DNA from: 73-13 sp035555435
GTDB lineage: Bacteria; Actinomycetota; Actinomycetes; Actinomycetales; Microbacteriaceae
Assembly (NCBI GenBank): GCA_035555435.1
Contig: DATMGN010000016.1
Span: 22,975-86,974, forward strand
Length of the DNA: 64,000 bases
Reading direction: 5' to 3'
Shown here: positions 11,107 through 18,461 of the stretch, piece after piece
How the letters are laid out: each line of letters begins with the position of its first letter
How positions within the stretch are numbered: position 1 is the stretch's first letter
Program-made: the position numbers and the translations under genes
Notes under the pieces: model-generated
What the model was told of the DNA's origin: nothing
Databases searched by the model: none
Seen by the model: the letters and a program-made list of their open reading frames with translations, nothing else

Positions 11107-12016
11107 AGCCCGAGGCCGGCGGGGTCGACGGCGTCTCGGAGCTGCGCGCCGGCGGCTCCCACTGGAACGAGGTGCGCGGCTCGCTCGCGGTCTGCTCGAC
11201 CGACTGCGAGTCGGTCGCCTCGAGCTCACTGTCCTCGTCCTGAGCGCCCTCGGCCGACTCGGCGTCGTCCGACTCGGCGTCGCCGCCGATCGCGTCGAGC
11301 TCGCCGAGCTGCGTCGTCAGGTACGTCTTGAGCGAGCTGCGGTAGGTGCGCTCGAACTCCTTGAGCTCGTCGACGCTCGTCTGCAGCGCATCGCGCTTGC
11401 CGCCGAGCGCGGCGACCTCGGCCGCAAGGGCGTCGAGCTGGGTGTCGCGCTGCGTCTTCGCCTCGGCGAGCAGCTCGTCCGACTTCGCGCGCGCCTCCGA
11501 CACGAGCGTGTCGGCCTTGCGCTGCGCCTCGGAGGTCACTTCGGCCGCCTTCGACTCGGCGTCCCCGACGAGCTGGTCGTGCTTGGCCTGCGCGTCCGCG
11601 ACGATCTGGGCGGCCTTCGACTCGCCCTCGGCGATCGCCTCGTCGCGCTTGGCGACGCCCTCGCGCACGTGCTCCTCGTGGACGCGCCGTGCGAGCTGGA
11701 GGTACTCGGCCGAGTTCATGCCGTCGAGCATGGGCGAGCCCGACGCGGCCTCGTCCTGCGCCGACTTGAGCTGCGCCTGCGCCTGCGCGAGCTGCGCCTG
11801 GAGCGACTCGACCTGCGAACGCAGCTCGTCGGCCTGAGCGCTGTCGGCAGGCGCGGACCCGACCTGGGACTTGAGCTGGTCGTTCTCCGCGATGAGGCGC
11901 TGGAACTCCGCGAGCACCTCGTCGAGGAAGTCGTCGACCTCGTCCTGGTCGTAGCCATCGCGGAACTTCGTCGTCTGGAACTGCTTGTTCAGCACGTCGT
12001 TCGGCGTCAGCGCCAT
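11093..12016 (-). CDS. wag31: DivIVA/Wag31 polar growth coiled-coil protein
   Basis: Scaffold that binds curved membrane at poles and septum and recruits the elongation machinery. 307 aa. N-terminal DivIVA domain LTPNDVLNKQFQTTKFRDGYDQDEVDDFLDEVL, a short Gln/Ala-rich linker, then a long heptad coiled coil (about 95-235) with repeated Ala/Lys/Glu blocks, and an acidic Ser/Asp/Glu-rich tail ending PPASGFGGN. Order relative to ftsZ, sepF and yggT matches Mycobacterium Rv2145c-Rv2150c. AGAGGTGACGG lies just before the ATG, so it is leadered. In mycobacteria Wag31 is phosphorylated near residue 73 by PknA; whether that holds here is unknown. Confidence 0.95.
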   Translation of the reverse strand: MALTPNDVLNKQFQTTKFRDGYDQDEVDDFLDEVLAEFQRLIAENDQLKSQVGSAPADSAQADELRSQVESLQAQLAQAQAQLKSAQDEAASGSPMLDGMNSAEYLQLARRVHEEHVREGVAKRDEAIAEGESKAAQIVADAQAKHDQLVGDAESKAAEVTSEAQRKADTLVSEARAKSDELLAEAKTQRDTQLDALAAEVAALGGKRDALQTSVDELKEFERTYRSSLKTYLTTQLGELDAIGGDAESDDAESAEGAQDEDSELEATDSQSVEQTASEPRTSFQWEPPARSSETPSTPPASGFGGN

Positions 12017-12056
12017 TCCGTCACCTCTTACTCAGACCTTGAACCAGAAGGTAAAC

Positions 12057-12062
12057 ATCCTA
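12057..12062 (-). promoter_or_regulatory. Candidate -10 element of divIVA
   Basis: TAGGAT on the minus strand in an A/T-rich island between yggT and divIVA. It would give a leader of roughly 35 nt that includes the AGAGGTGA ribosome site. Position and consensus only. Confidence 0.4.
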
Positions 12063-12069
12063 ACCGTGC

Positions 12070-12375
12070 TCACCCGATTGCGAGGAACGCCCCGACGATC
12101 GACATGAGCACGATGACGGCGAACATGAGCAGCATGACGGAGAGGTCGATCGCGACCGGTCCGAGCCGGATCGGCGGGATGACGCGGCGCACGAGTCGGA
12201 TCGGCGGGTCCGTGAGCGTGTAGATGATCTCGGCGACGACGAGCATCGCGCCGCGGGGCCGCCAGTGCCGGTTGATCGTCCGCACGAGGTCGAGGATGAT
12301 GCGCGCCCAGAGCAGGATCAGATAGATGATCAGCAGGACGTGGATGACGCGCAGCACGATTTGAACCACGACCAC
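12070..12375 (-). CDS. YggT family membrane protein
   Basis: 101 aa, two or three membrane segments (about 3-26 and 77-97) with the family motif RWILDLVRT-like ARIILDLVRTINRHWRPRG and TDPPIRLVRRVIPPIRLGPVAIDLS. YggT proteins lie between sepF and divIVA in most Gram-positives (Rv2146c in M. tuberculosis); a role in the division or osmotic machinery is suspected, not shown. GTG start preceded by TAGGGT at 6 nt, so probably leaderless, giving the cluster an internal promoter before yggT-divIVA. Confidence 0.93.
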   Translation of the reverse strand: MVVVQIVLRVIHVLLIIYLILLWARIILDLVRTINRHWRPRGAMLVVAEIIYTLTDPPIRLVRRVIPPIRLGPVAIDLSVMLLMFAVIVLMSIVGAFLAIG

Positions 12376-12381
12376 GGGTCA

Positions 12382-12387
12382 ACCCTA
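12382..12387 (-). promoter_or_regulatory. -10 element of yggT
   Basis: TAGGGT on the minus strand, 6 nt before the yggT GTG at 12375; no Shine-Dalgarno. Inferred leaderless promoter inside the division cluster. Confidence 0.45.
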
Positions 12388-12445
12388 TTCGTTCAGCCGG
12401 GGCCGGGCCCGCGGGTGGCTGCGCGCTCAGCGCGCGACGGACGAG

Positions 12446-12919
12446 CTACTCGAAGAACGAGGCGTCGACGTCGTCCGATGCGTCCGCCTGGTCGCCCGAG
12501 GTCGCGACGTGCGAGGGCGAGAGCAGGAAGACCTTGCCCGTGACCCGCTCGATCCGACCGTACAGCGCCTCGGCGAGGCCGCAGCAGAAGTCGATGAGGC
12601 GACGCGCCTCGGGGTCGGGCATCTGCGAGATGTTGATGATGACCGGCACGCCGTCGCGGAAGTGCTCCGCGATCGTGCGGACGTCCTTGAACGCGCGGGG
12701 GTGGACGGTGAGGATCTCGTTCATATCTGCCGGCTTGTGCTGCTGGGAGGAGCGACGGATCGGGGTGACCGCCGCCTTAGGCGTGGGCGGCGGGTACGCC
12801 TGTGCGGGCGCGGGCGTGTGGGCACGCTGCTGCGGCTGCGGCGCAGCCTGCTGCTCGTCGTACTCCTCTTCCTCGACCAGGCCGAGGAAGGCCATCGCAT
12901 TGCGGAACGGGTTGGCCAT
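12446..12919 (-). CDS. sepF: Cell division protein SepF
   Basis: Membrane anchor and bundler of FtsZ in bacteria without FtsA. 157 aa from ATG at 12919, with GAGGAGGGC upstream. N-terminal short amphipathic helix (MANPFRNAMAFLGLVEEEEYDE) for membrane binding, a Pro/Gln-rich linker (about 22-65), then the SepF core: ILTVHPRAFKDVRTIAEHFRDGVPVIINISQM...RRLIDFCCGLAEALYGRIERV...FLLSPSHV. The double Cys in DFCCG is typical of actinobacterial SepF. The acidic tail DASDDVDASFFE follows. Placed between yggS and yggT as expected. Confidence 0.97.
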   Translation of the reverse strand: MANPFRNAMAFLGLVEEEEYDEQQAAPQPQQRAHTPAPAQAYPPPTPKAAVTPIRRSSQQHKPADMNEILTVHPRAFKDVRTIAEHFRDGVPVIINISQMPDPEARRLIDFCCGLAEALYGRIERVTGKVFLLSPSHVATSGDQADASDDVDASFFE

Positions 12920-12929
12920 GACGCCCTCC

Positions 12930-13595
12930 TCAGCCTTCGGTTCGGGTCCGAGCGTATGACGGGTCAGGGCGGTTTCCCGTGATTGCCGTGCCGATCCGCA
13001 GGTGTGTCGCGCCCTCTCGGACGGCCTCGCGCCAGTCGCCGGACATGCCCATGGAGAGGCTCGTCGCGGCGGGGGCGATCGGGAGCAGGACGCGATCGCG
13101 CAGCTCGCGCACGCGGGCGAACTCCGCCGCCGGCTCGGCGTCGATCCCGGCGACCGCCATGAGCCCGACGAGCCGGATCCCGGGGGTCGCCAGCGTGCGC
13201 TCGGCGAACGCGGCGAGACCGGCGGGCGCGACACCGCCGCGCGCGGGGTCATCCGTGAGGTTGACCTGGATGAACGCGTCGATGGGGCTGCGCTCTTCGT
13301 CGGCGAGCGGACCGAGCAGGGATGGCCGGTCGAGCGAGTGCAGGACGCTCGCGTAGTCGCGGACGGCCTTCGCCTTGTTCGACTGGAGCTGACCGACGAA
13401 GTGCCAGTCGATGTCGAGGTCCGCGAGTTCGGCGGCCTTGGCGGTCGCCTCCTGGTGGCGGTTCTCGCCGAAGTCGCGTACGCCGAGCTCGGCGAGCTCA
13501 CGCACGAGCGACGCCGGATGGAACTTCGTCACGACGATGAGCGTGACTCCTGCCGGGAGCTCCCCCCGGACCGCGTCGAGGCGGTCGGCGAGCAC
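12930..13595 (-). CDS. YggS family PLP-binding protein
   Basis: Pyridoxal phosphate homeostasis protein, 221 aa, single TIM-barrel domain like the N-terminal half of alanine racemase. The PLP lysine lies in LIVVTKFHP (about residue 25); further motifs are FGENRHQEA, WHFVGQLQSNKAK, LSMGMSGDW and THLRIGTAI. Starts at GTG 13595, 8 nt after the ftsZ stop, and ends 10 nt before sepF. In many actinobacteria a yfiH/pgeF gene separates ftsZ from yggS; here it is absent. Confidence 0.95.
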   Translation of the reverse strand: MLADRLDAVRGELPAGVTLIVVTKFHPASLVRELAELGVRDFGENRHQEATAKAAELADLDIDWHFVGQLQSNKAKAVRDYASVLHSLDRPSLLGPLADEERSPIDAFIQVNLTDDPARGGVAPAGLAAFAERTLATPGIRLVGLMAVAGIDAEPAAEFARVRELRDRVLLPIAPAATSLSMGMSGDWREAVREGATHLRIGTAITGNRPDPSYARTRTEG

Positions 13596-13603
13596 GCGGG
13601 GAC

Positions 13604-14815
13604 CTACTTCAGGAAGTCGGGGACGTCGAGCCCGCCCTCGTCCTCGAAGTCGTCGAAGGAGCTCGGCGTCGTGACGAGCGTCGGCTCGGGCGAGGTGCTC
13701 TCCTGCGGCGGCGCGTCCTGGGCGATCGTCGGCTGCTCGCCGGAGTTGCGGGCGGAGTCGACGGCGCTCGCGAGCGCCGGGGAGAGCTCGCCCGTCGCGG
13801 TGGCGACGGCGATGGGGCCGGTCGTGCGATGCACCGCGGGCGCCTCGTACGCGGGCCGTCGCACGGGCTCGCCGCCGTCGAAGCCCGCGGCGATGACGGT
13901 CACGCGGACCTCGTCACCGAGCTGGTCATCGATGACGGTGCCGAAGATGATGTTCGCCTCGGGGTGGACCGCCTGCTTGACGAGCTCGGCCGCGTCGTTG
14001 ATCTCGAAGATGCCGAGGTTCGATCCGCCCTGGATCGACAGCAGCACGCCGTGCGCGCCCTCGATGGAGGCTTCCAGGAGCGGCGAGGACACCGCGATCT
14101 CGGCCGCCTTGATGGCGCGGTCGGCGCCGCGCGCGGAGCCGATGCCCATGATCGCGGCGCCGGCGCCGAACATGACCGACTTGACGTCGGCGAAGTCGAC
14201 GTTGATGAGGCCGGGGGTGGTGATGAGGTCGGTGATGCCCTGGACTCCGGCGAGGAGCACCTGGTCGGCCGTCGCGAACGCTTCGAGCATGCTGATCTCC
14301 CGGTTGGAGATCTCCAGCAGTCGGTCGTTCGGCACGACGATGAGCGTGTCGACCTCCTCCTTGAGGCGCTCGATGCCCTGCTCGGCCATCTGGAAGCGGC
14401 GCTTGCCTTCGAAGGAGAACGGCTTGGTGACGACGCCGACGGTGAGCGCGCCGATGGACTTCGCGATCCGGGCGACGACCGGCGCACCGCCGGTGCCGGT
14501 GCCGCCGCCTTCGCCGGCGGTGACGAACACCATGTCGGCGCCGCGCAGGGCCTCCTCGATCTCCTCGGCGTGGTCCTCCGCGGCACGACGCCCGACCTCG
14601 GGGTCGGCGCCCGCGCCGAGGCCCTTGGTGAGCTCGCGGCCGACATCGAGCTTGACGTCGGCGTCGCTGAGCAGGAGCGCCTGGGCGTCCGTGTTGACGG
14701 CGATGAACTCGACGCCGCGCAGCCCCAGCTCGATCATCCGGTTGACGGCGTTGACGCCGCCGCCACCGACGCCGACGACCTTGATCACTGCGAGGTAGTT
14801 CTGGTTCGTTGACAC
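13604..14815 (-). CDS. ftsZ: Cell division GTPase FtsZ
   Basis: Tubulin-like GTPase that forms the Z-ring. 403 aa from GTG at 14815 (VSTNQNYLAVIKVVGVGGGG), chosen because GGAGG lies 7 nt upstream; an ATG at 14839 would add eight non-conserved residues. Tubulin signature GGGTGTG lies near residue 105, the synergy loop region INVDFADVKSVM near 200. The C-terminus has an acidic, variable linker and ends EDEGGLDVPDFLK, the conserved DDLDVPxFL-type peptide that binds SepF. The 139-bp leader before it carries dyads suggestive of a MerR-family regulator. Confidence 0.98.
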   Translation of the reverse strand: MSTNQNYLAVIKVVGVGGGGVNAVNRMIELGLRGVEFIAVNTDAQALLLSDADVKLDVGRELTKGLGAGADPEVGRRAAEDHAEEIEEALRGADMVFVTAGEGGGTGTGGAPVVARIAKSIGALTVGVVTKPFSFEGKRRFQMAEQGIERLKEEVDTLIVVPNDRLLEISNREISMLEAFATADQVLLAGVQGITDLITTPGLINVDFADVKSVMFGAGAAIMGIGSARGADRAIKAAEIAVSSPLLEASIEGAHGVLLSIQGGSNLGIFEINDAAELVKQAVHPEANIIFGTVIDDQLGDEVRVTVIAAGFDGGEPVRRPAYEAPAVHRTTGPIAVATATGELSPALASAVDSARNSGEQPTIAQDAPPQESTSPEPTLVTTPSSFDDFEDEGGLDVPDFLK

Positions 14816-14835
14816 GTGCCGGCCTCCATCAACCT

Positions 14836-14850
14836 TCAACCTCTAGTTGA
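14836..14850. promoter_or_regulatory. Operator-like dyad upstream of ftsZ
   Basis: TCAACCTCTAGTTGA, perfect TCAAC/GTTGA arms around five bases, 20 bp before the ftsZ start. A related 15-mer lies at 43739-43753 before the merR gene. A second TCAACCT directly precedes it (14829-14835). FtsR-type MerR regulators are known to activate ftsZ in Corynebacterium, so binding here is a reasonable inference. Confidence 0.5.
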
Positions 14851-14867
14851 GGTGTAATGTTCACCTC
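14849..14867. promoter_or_regulatory. Second dyad in the ftsZ leader
   Basis: GAGGTG-TAATGTT-CACCTC, perfect 6-bp arms with a 7-bp A/T-rich centre, overlapping the preceding dyad by two bases. A MerR-class 19-bp operator is one possibility. Confidence 0.4.
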
Positions 14868-14954
14868 GGTAGAGGATTTCTGCGACCGAGAGTAAGTCGG
14901 TCCCCTGAGTTGCGGCCGACACCGGACCCGCGTGTCGAAAAATCCCCGACCGGA

Positions 14955-15941
14955 TCACGCCGGACGGAAGATCCCGTTCGACGTCGCAGACACGTCGAAG
15001 GTCCCCGGCGCCTGCCCGAACGTCGCCTGGAGCACCTCGAGGAGCCGTACCTTGGTCGCCGAGTCGTCGGCGCTCCCCCACTTGACCGCCTGCGTGACCC
15101 CCGCGAGCGTGAGCCAGACGTCGTCGCGCGTCTTCGCCTGGATCGTGTCGAGCTGGCTGCGCAGACTGTCCGGCATCGCGAGCAGCACCTCGACCGCGGC
15201 GTCGAACGCCGGGTTCGGAAGCGTCGCCCCCGACTCCGTCACGAGCGGCACACCGGCGAGCCGCTCCGGCGAGCGCTCGACCGTGATCCCCGCCGCGTCG
15301 ACGTAGAGGAAGTCGCCCGCGGGCGAAGCGATGCTGACGACCGGCTCACGCTCCGTCACATGCACGAGGATCGTGCCCGGCGGGATCGTCTCGGTCCGGT
15401 AGCTGCGGATGACGGGGAACTCCCGCAGCGCCGCGTCGATCCGCCCGTAGTCGATGAGCGCGAGCGGCGTGCCGAGCTGCTCCTCGATGACGCCGCGCAC
15501 CGCGTCCGAGTCGACCCGCGAGGTCCCGTCGATCGCGACGGTGCGCAGCGACAGGATCGGCGAGAAGATCGCGACGAGGACGAGCGCGACGACGGTTCCC
15601 ACCGTGCCGAGCGTGACGCCGACGGCGATGCGCCGAGCGCGCTGGCGGCGGGTGAAGCGCTTGACCTCCTGGCGCTCATAGCGGCGACGCTGCTTGGCGG
15701 CGGTGCGCGCCTCATGCCTCGCGGCGGCGGCCGCGCGCTTCGCGTCGCGCGCCGTCGTGTCCTTCGGGGGGCGGGACGCTCCGGCTCGCTGAGCTCGCCC
15801 AGGGGCCCGCACGGGACGCTCGACGGACTTCGCTCGCTTCGCGGGTCGAGGAGATACGCGCGCCTCGCGCGCTCCTCGACCCGCGGGGGTCCGTCCGGGC
15901 TCCGGCTCCTTCGCCTTGTCGAATCCCTCAGGCCGTTTCAT
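14955..15941 (-). CDS. ftsQ: Cell division protein FtsQ
   Basis: Divisome membrane protein of the FtsQ-FtsB-FtsL complex. 328 aa: a long basic cytoplasmic N-terminus (1-104), one membrane helix (about 105-127, RIAVGVTLGTVGTVVALVLVAIF), POTRA domain starting LSLRTVAIDGTSRVDSDAVRG, then the FtsQ beta domain with REPVVSIASPAGDFLYVDAAGITVE. Its start overlaps the murC stop by 14 nt. Unusually, the codons for residues about 19-34 form a nearly perfect hairpin (15840-15885) like an intergenic repeat, so part of the cytoplasmic tail may derive from a repeat insertion. About 140 bp separate it from ftsZ. Confidence 0.95.
   Translation of the reverse strand: MKRPEGFDKAKEPEPGRTPAGRGAREARVSPRPAKRAKSVERPVRAPGRAQRAGASRPPKDTTARDAKRAAAAARHEARTAAKQRRRYERQEVKRFTRRQRARRIAVGVTLGTVGTVVALVLVAIFSPILSLRTVAIDGTSRVDSDAVRGVIEEQLGTPLALIDYGRIDAALREFPVIRSYRTETIPPGTILVHVTEREPVVSIASPAGDFLYVDAAGITVERSPERLAGVPLVTESGATLPNPAFDAAVEVLLAMPDSLRSQLDTIQAKTRDDVWLTLAGVTQAVKWGSADDSATKVRLLEVLQATFGQAPGTFDVSATSNGIFRPA
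15840..15885. repeat. REP-like hairpin embedded in ftsQ
   Basis: CGCGGGTCGAGGAG (15840-15853) is the perfect reverse complement of 15872-15885. Inside, CGCGCG (15857-15862) pairs with CGCGCG (15866-15871) around CCT, leaving only ATA unpaired: 20 paired bases in all. The layout (GATACGC core flanked by CGACCC) resembles the intergenic hairpin at 29341-29362. It lies in frame within ftsQ codons about 19-34. Confidence 0.75.
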
Positions 15942-17349
15942 CCGCCATGCCCCCGTGGCGGCGCAGCGACTCGACCAGCTGCGGAATGATCCGGTAGACG
16001 TCGCCGCAGGACAGCGTCATGACGATGTCGCCCGGGCGGGCGAGCTCACCGACGCGCTCGGCCGCCGCCGCCCAGTCCGGGATGAAGTCGACCCGTGCCC
16101 GATCGGCGAAGCGGTCGGCGACGAGGGCACCGGTGACCCCCGGCTCGGGGTCCTCGCGCGCGCCGAAGACGTCGAGCACGACCGTGTGGTCGGCGAGGCG
16201 CTCGTAGGCCTCCGCGAACTCGCCGGCCATGAGCCGGGTCCGCGAGTACAGGTGCGGCTGGTGCACCGCGATGATGCGGCCGCCCTCGTCGAGCACCGAT
16301 CGTGCCTGCGCGAGCGCCGCCCGGACCTCCGTCGGATGGTGCGCGTAGTCGTCGTAGACGCGCACGCCGTCGACCGTGTCGTGCAGTTCGAAGCGGCGCT
16401 GCGTCCCCTCGAAGGCCTGAAGGCCCGCGATCGCCTCGGCGGGGCTCAGACCGAGCTCGATGAGGACGCCGTACGCGCCCGCCGCGTTGATCGCGTTGTG
16501 CCGGCCAGGCACGCGCAGTCGCACCCGGTGCTCCTCACCGCGGTGCGCGAGCGAGAACGCGACCGGCCCGGCCTCGGTGATGTCGCCGATGCGCACCTCG
16601 CCGGTGTCCTCGCCGAACCGCGTCGTGCTGGCCGGGTCGAGACCCGCGAGCTCGAGCACCCGGCGCGCGCCCGGATCGTCGACGCCGATCACGACGTGCT
16701 CACGCGCGCCGCGGACGAAGTGCGCGAACGCCGCATCGACCGCGGCCGCGCTGCCGTAATGATCGAGGTGGTCGGGGTCGACGTTCGTCACGAGCGCGAC
16801 GGCGGTGTCGTAGAGCAGGAACGTCCCGTCGGACTCGTCCGCCTCGATGACCCAGAGCCGCGGGTCGCCATAGCCGGCGCTCGTCCCCGCGCCCTGGATG
16901 ACGCCGCCGCTCACGAAGCTCGGGCGACGCCCCGCGGCGCTCAGCGCCGTGACGACCATGCCGGTCGTCGTCGTCTTGCCGTGGGCGCCCGCGATCGCGA
17001 CGACCCGCTCGCCGCGCACGAGCCAGGCGAGCGCCTGGGACCGGTGGAGCACCGGGATGCCGCGGCGCACCGCCTCGAGGTACTCGGGATTGTCCGGCCA
17101 CAGCGCACCCGTGTAGACGAGCGCGTCGGCGTCGGCGAGGTTCGCCGCATCGTGGCCGATCGCGATCCGCGCCCCCGCGTCGCGCAGGGACTCTATCGCG
17201 GCGTTCTGCGACCGATCCGATCCGGACACGCGATGCCCCGCATCGAGGAAGAGCTTCGCGATGCCGCTCATGCCGGAGCCGCCGATCCCCGTGAAGTGGA
17301 CGGCGCCGAGCTCGTCCGGCAGCGGCATCGAGAGGTCGGGCGTGATCAT
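15928..17349 (-). CDS. murC: UDP-N-acetylmuramate--L-alanine ligase
   Basis: Adds L-alanine to UDP-MurNAc with ATP in the cytoplasm. 473 aa from ATG at 17349 (MITPDLSMPLPDELGAVHFTGIGGSGMSG); longer frames run into murG. N-terminal UDP-binding Rossmann motif GIGGSGMSG, ATP P-loop GAHGKTTTTGM (about residue 120), the Mur central-domain motif EADESDGTFL, and C-terminal domain QPHLYSRTR plus DVFGAREDP. Ends inside the ftsQ start (14-nt overlap) and begins 11 nt after murG. Confidence 0.97.
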   Translation of the reverse strand: MITPDLSMPLPDELGAVHFTGIGGSGMSGIAKLFLDAGHRVSGSDRSQNAAIESLRDAGARIAIGHDAANLADADALVYTGALWPDNPEYLEAVRRGIPVLHRSQALAWLVRGERVVAIAGAHGKTTTTGMVVTALSAAGRRPSFVSGGVIQGAGTSAGYGDPRLWVIEADESDGTFLLYDTAVALVTNVDPDHLDHYGSAAAVDAAFAHFVRGAREHVVIGVDDPGARRVLELAGLDPASTTRFGEDTGEVRIGDITEAGPVAFSLAHRGEEHRVRLRVPGRHNAINAAGAYGVLIELGLSPAEAIAGLQAFEGTQRRFELHDTVDGVRVYDDYAHHPTEVRAALAQARSVLDEGGRIIAVHQPHLYSRTRLMAGEFAEAYERLADHTVVLDVFGAREDPEPGVTGALVADRFADRARVDFIPDWAAAAERVGELARPGDIVMTLSCGDVYRIIPQLVESLRRHGGMADETA

Positions 17350-17360
17350 CGCAGACGACC

Positions 17361-18461
17361 CTACGTCCCCGGCGCTGCGCGTCGGATGAGCGCGAGCATG
17401 CGCTCGGTCGCGTCGGGGATGCCGACCGAGGCCATGCGCTGCGCCATCCCGGCGACGCGCTCGGGCGCCGCGAGGAGCGGGAGCAGCTCGCGCTCGATCC
17501 ACGGCGCGCTGAGCGCCGCGTCCGCGACGAGGAGCGCGCCGCCGGCGGCGACCGACTCCGCGGCGTTGAGCCGCTGCTCGCCGTTGCCCGCGGCATAGGG
17601 GACGAAGACGGTCGGGATGCCGAGCGCGGTGAGCTCCGCGACCGTCGAGGTGCCCGCGCGCGACACCGCGACGTCGGCGGCGGCGAGCACGAGGTCCATC
17701 CGGTCCGCGTACTTGACGGGGTGGTACCCGGCGACGTCGGCGCTGACCGCGTCCCGGTACTCACCGGTCAGATGCAGGATCTGCCAGCCCGCCGCCGTGA
17801 CCGCGGGGGCGGCCGCGGCGACCGCGTCGTTGATGCGCTGCGCTCCGGACGAGCCTCCCGTGACGAGCAGCACGGGTCGCGCGGGATCGAGTCGGTAGAA
17901 CGCGAGTCCCTCGGCTCGCGCGAGCGCGCGGGCCCCCGGCGCGGCGAGTCGCTCGATCTCGGGGCGCAACGGCATCCCGACGAACTCCGTGACGCCCTGG
18001 CGGGCGCGCAGCGGCGTGCCGCGGAACGCGAGGCCGACGCCCGCGGCCCACCGCGCTCCGAGGCGGTTCGCGAAACCGGGGCGAGCGTTCGCCTCGTGGA
18101 GCACGATCGGCACCCGCATGCGATGGGCGGCCGAGTAGGCGGGCGCGGCGGCGTATCCGCCGACGCCGATCACGAGCTCGACCCCGCGCTCCGCGATGAT
18201 GCGCTCGACCACGCGCACCGCACGGCGATAGCGCGCCGGGAAGCGGACCGCGGCGGGGCCGGGGCGTCGGGGGAACGGGAGCCGCTCGACCGTCAGCAGC
18301 TCGTAGCCGCGCGCGGGCACGAGCCGCGACTCGAGGCCCTCGGCGGTGCCGAGCACGAGCATCTCGTCCGAGGGCGCGCGCTCGCGCAGCCCGTCGGCGA
18401 TCGCGAGCAGCGGGTTGACGTGACCGGCGGTCCCCCCGCCGGCCAGCAGGTGGACGGTCAT
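17361..18461 (-). CDS. murG: Lipid II synthase MurG (GlcNAc transferase)
   Basis: Transfers GlcNAc from UDP-GlcNAc to lipid I at the inner membrane face. 366 aa from ATG at 18461. N-terminal glycine loop LLAGGGTAGHVNP, second loop VIGVGGYAAAP, HEANARPGFANRLGAR, and C-terminal UDP-GlcNAc pocket VTGGSSGAQRIND, SRAGTSTVAELTALGIPTVFVPY. The start overlaps the ftsW stop by 4 nt (ATGA). Confidence 0.97.
   Translation of the reverse strand: MTVHLLAGGGTAGHVNPLLAIADGLRERAPSDEMLVLGTAEGLESRLVPARGYELLTVERLPFPRRPGPAAVRFPARYRRAVRVVERIIAERGVELVIGVGGYAAAPAYSAAHRMRVPIVLHEANARPGFANRLGARWAAGVGLAFRGTPLRARQGVTEFVGMPLRPEIERLAAPGARALARAEGLAFYRLDPARPVLLVTGGSSGAQRINDAVAAAAPAVTAAGWQILHLTGEYRDAVSADVAGYHPVKYADRMDLVLAAADVAVSRAGTSTVAELTALGIPTVFVPYAAGNGEQRLNAAESVAAGGALLVADAALSAPWIERELLPLLAAPERVAGMAQRMASVGIPDATERMLALIRRAAPGT

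Noticed and set aside
12421..12435. GCGCGC-TCA-GCGCGC hairpin after sepF
   Set aside because: Very short alternating GC stem without T-tract; expected by chance at this composition.
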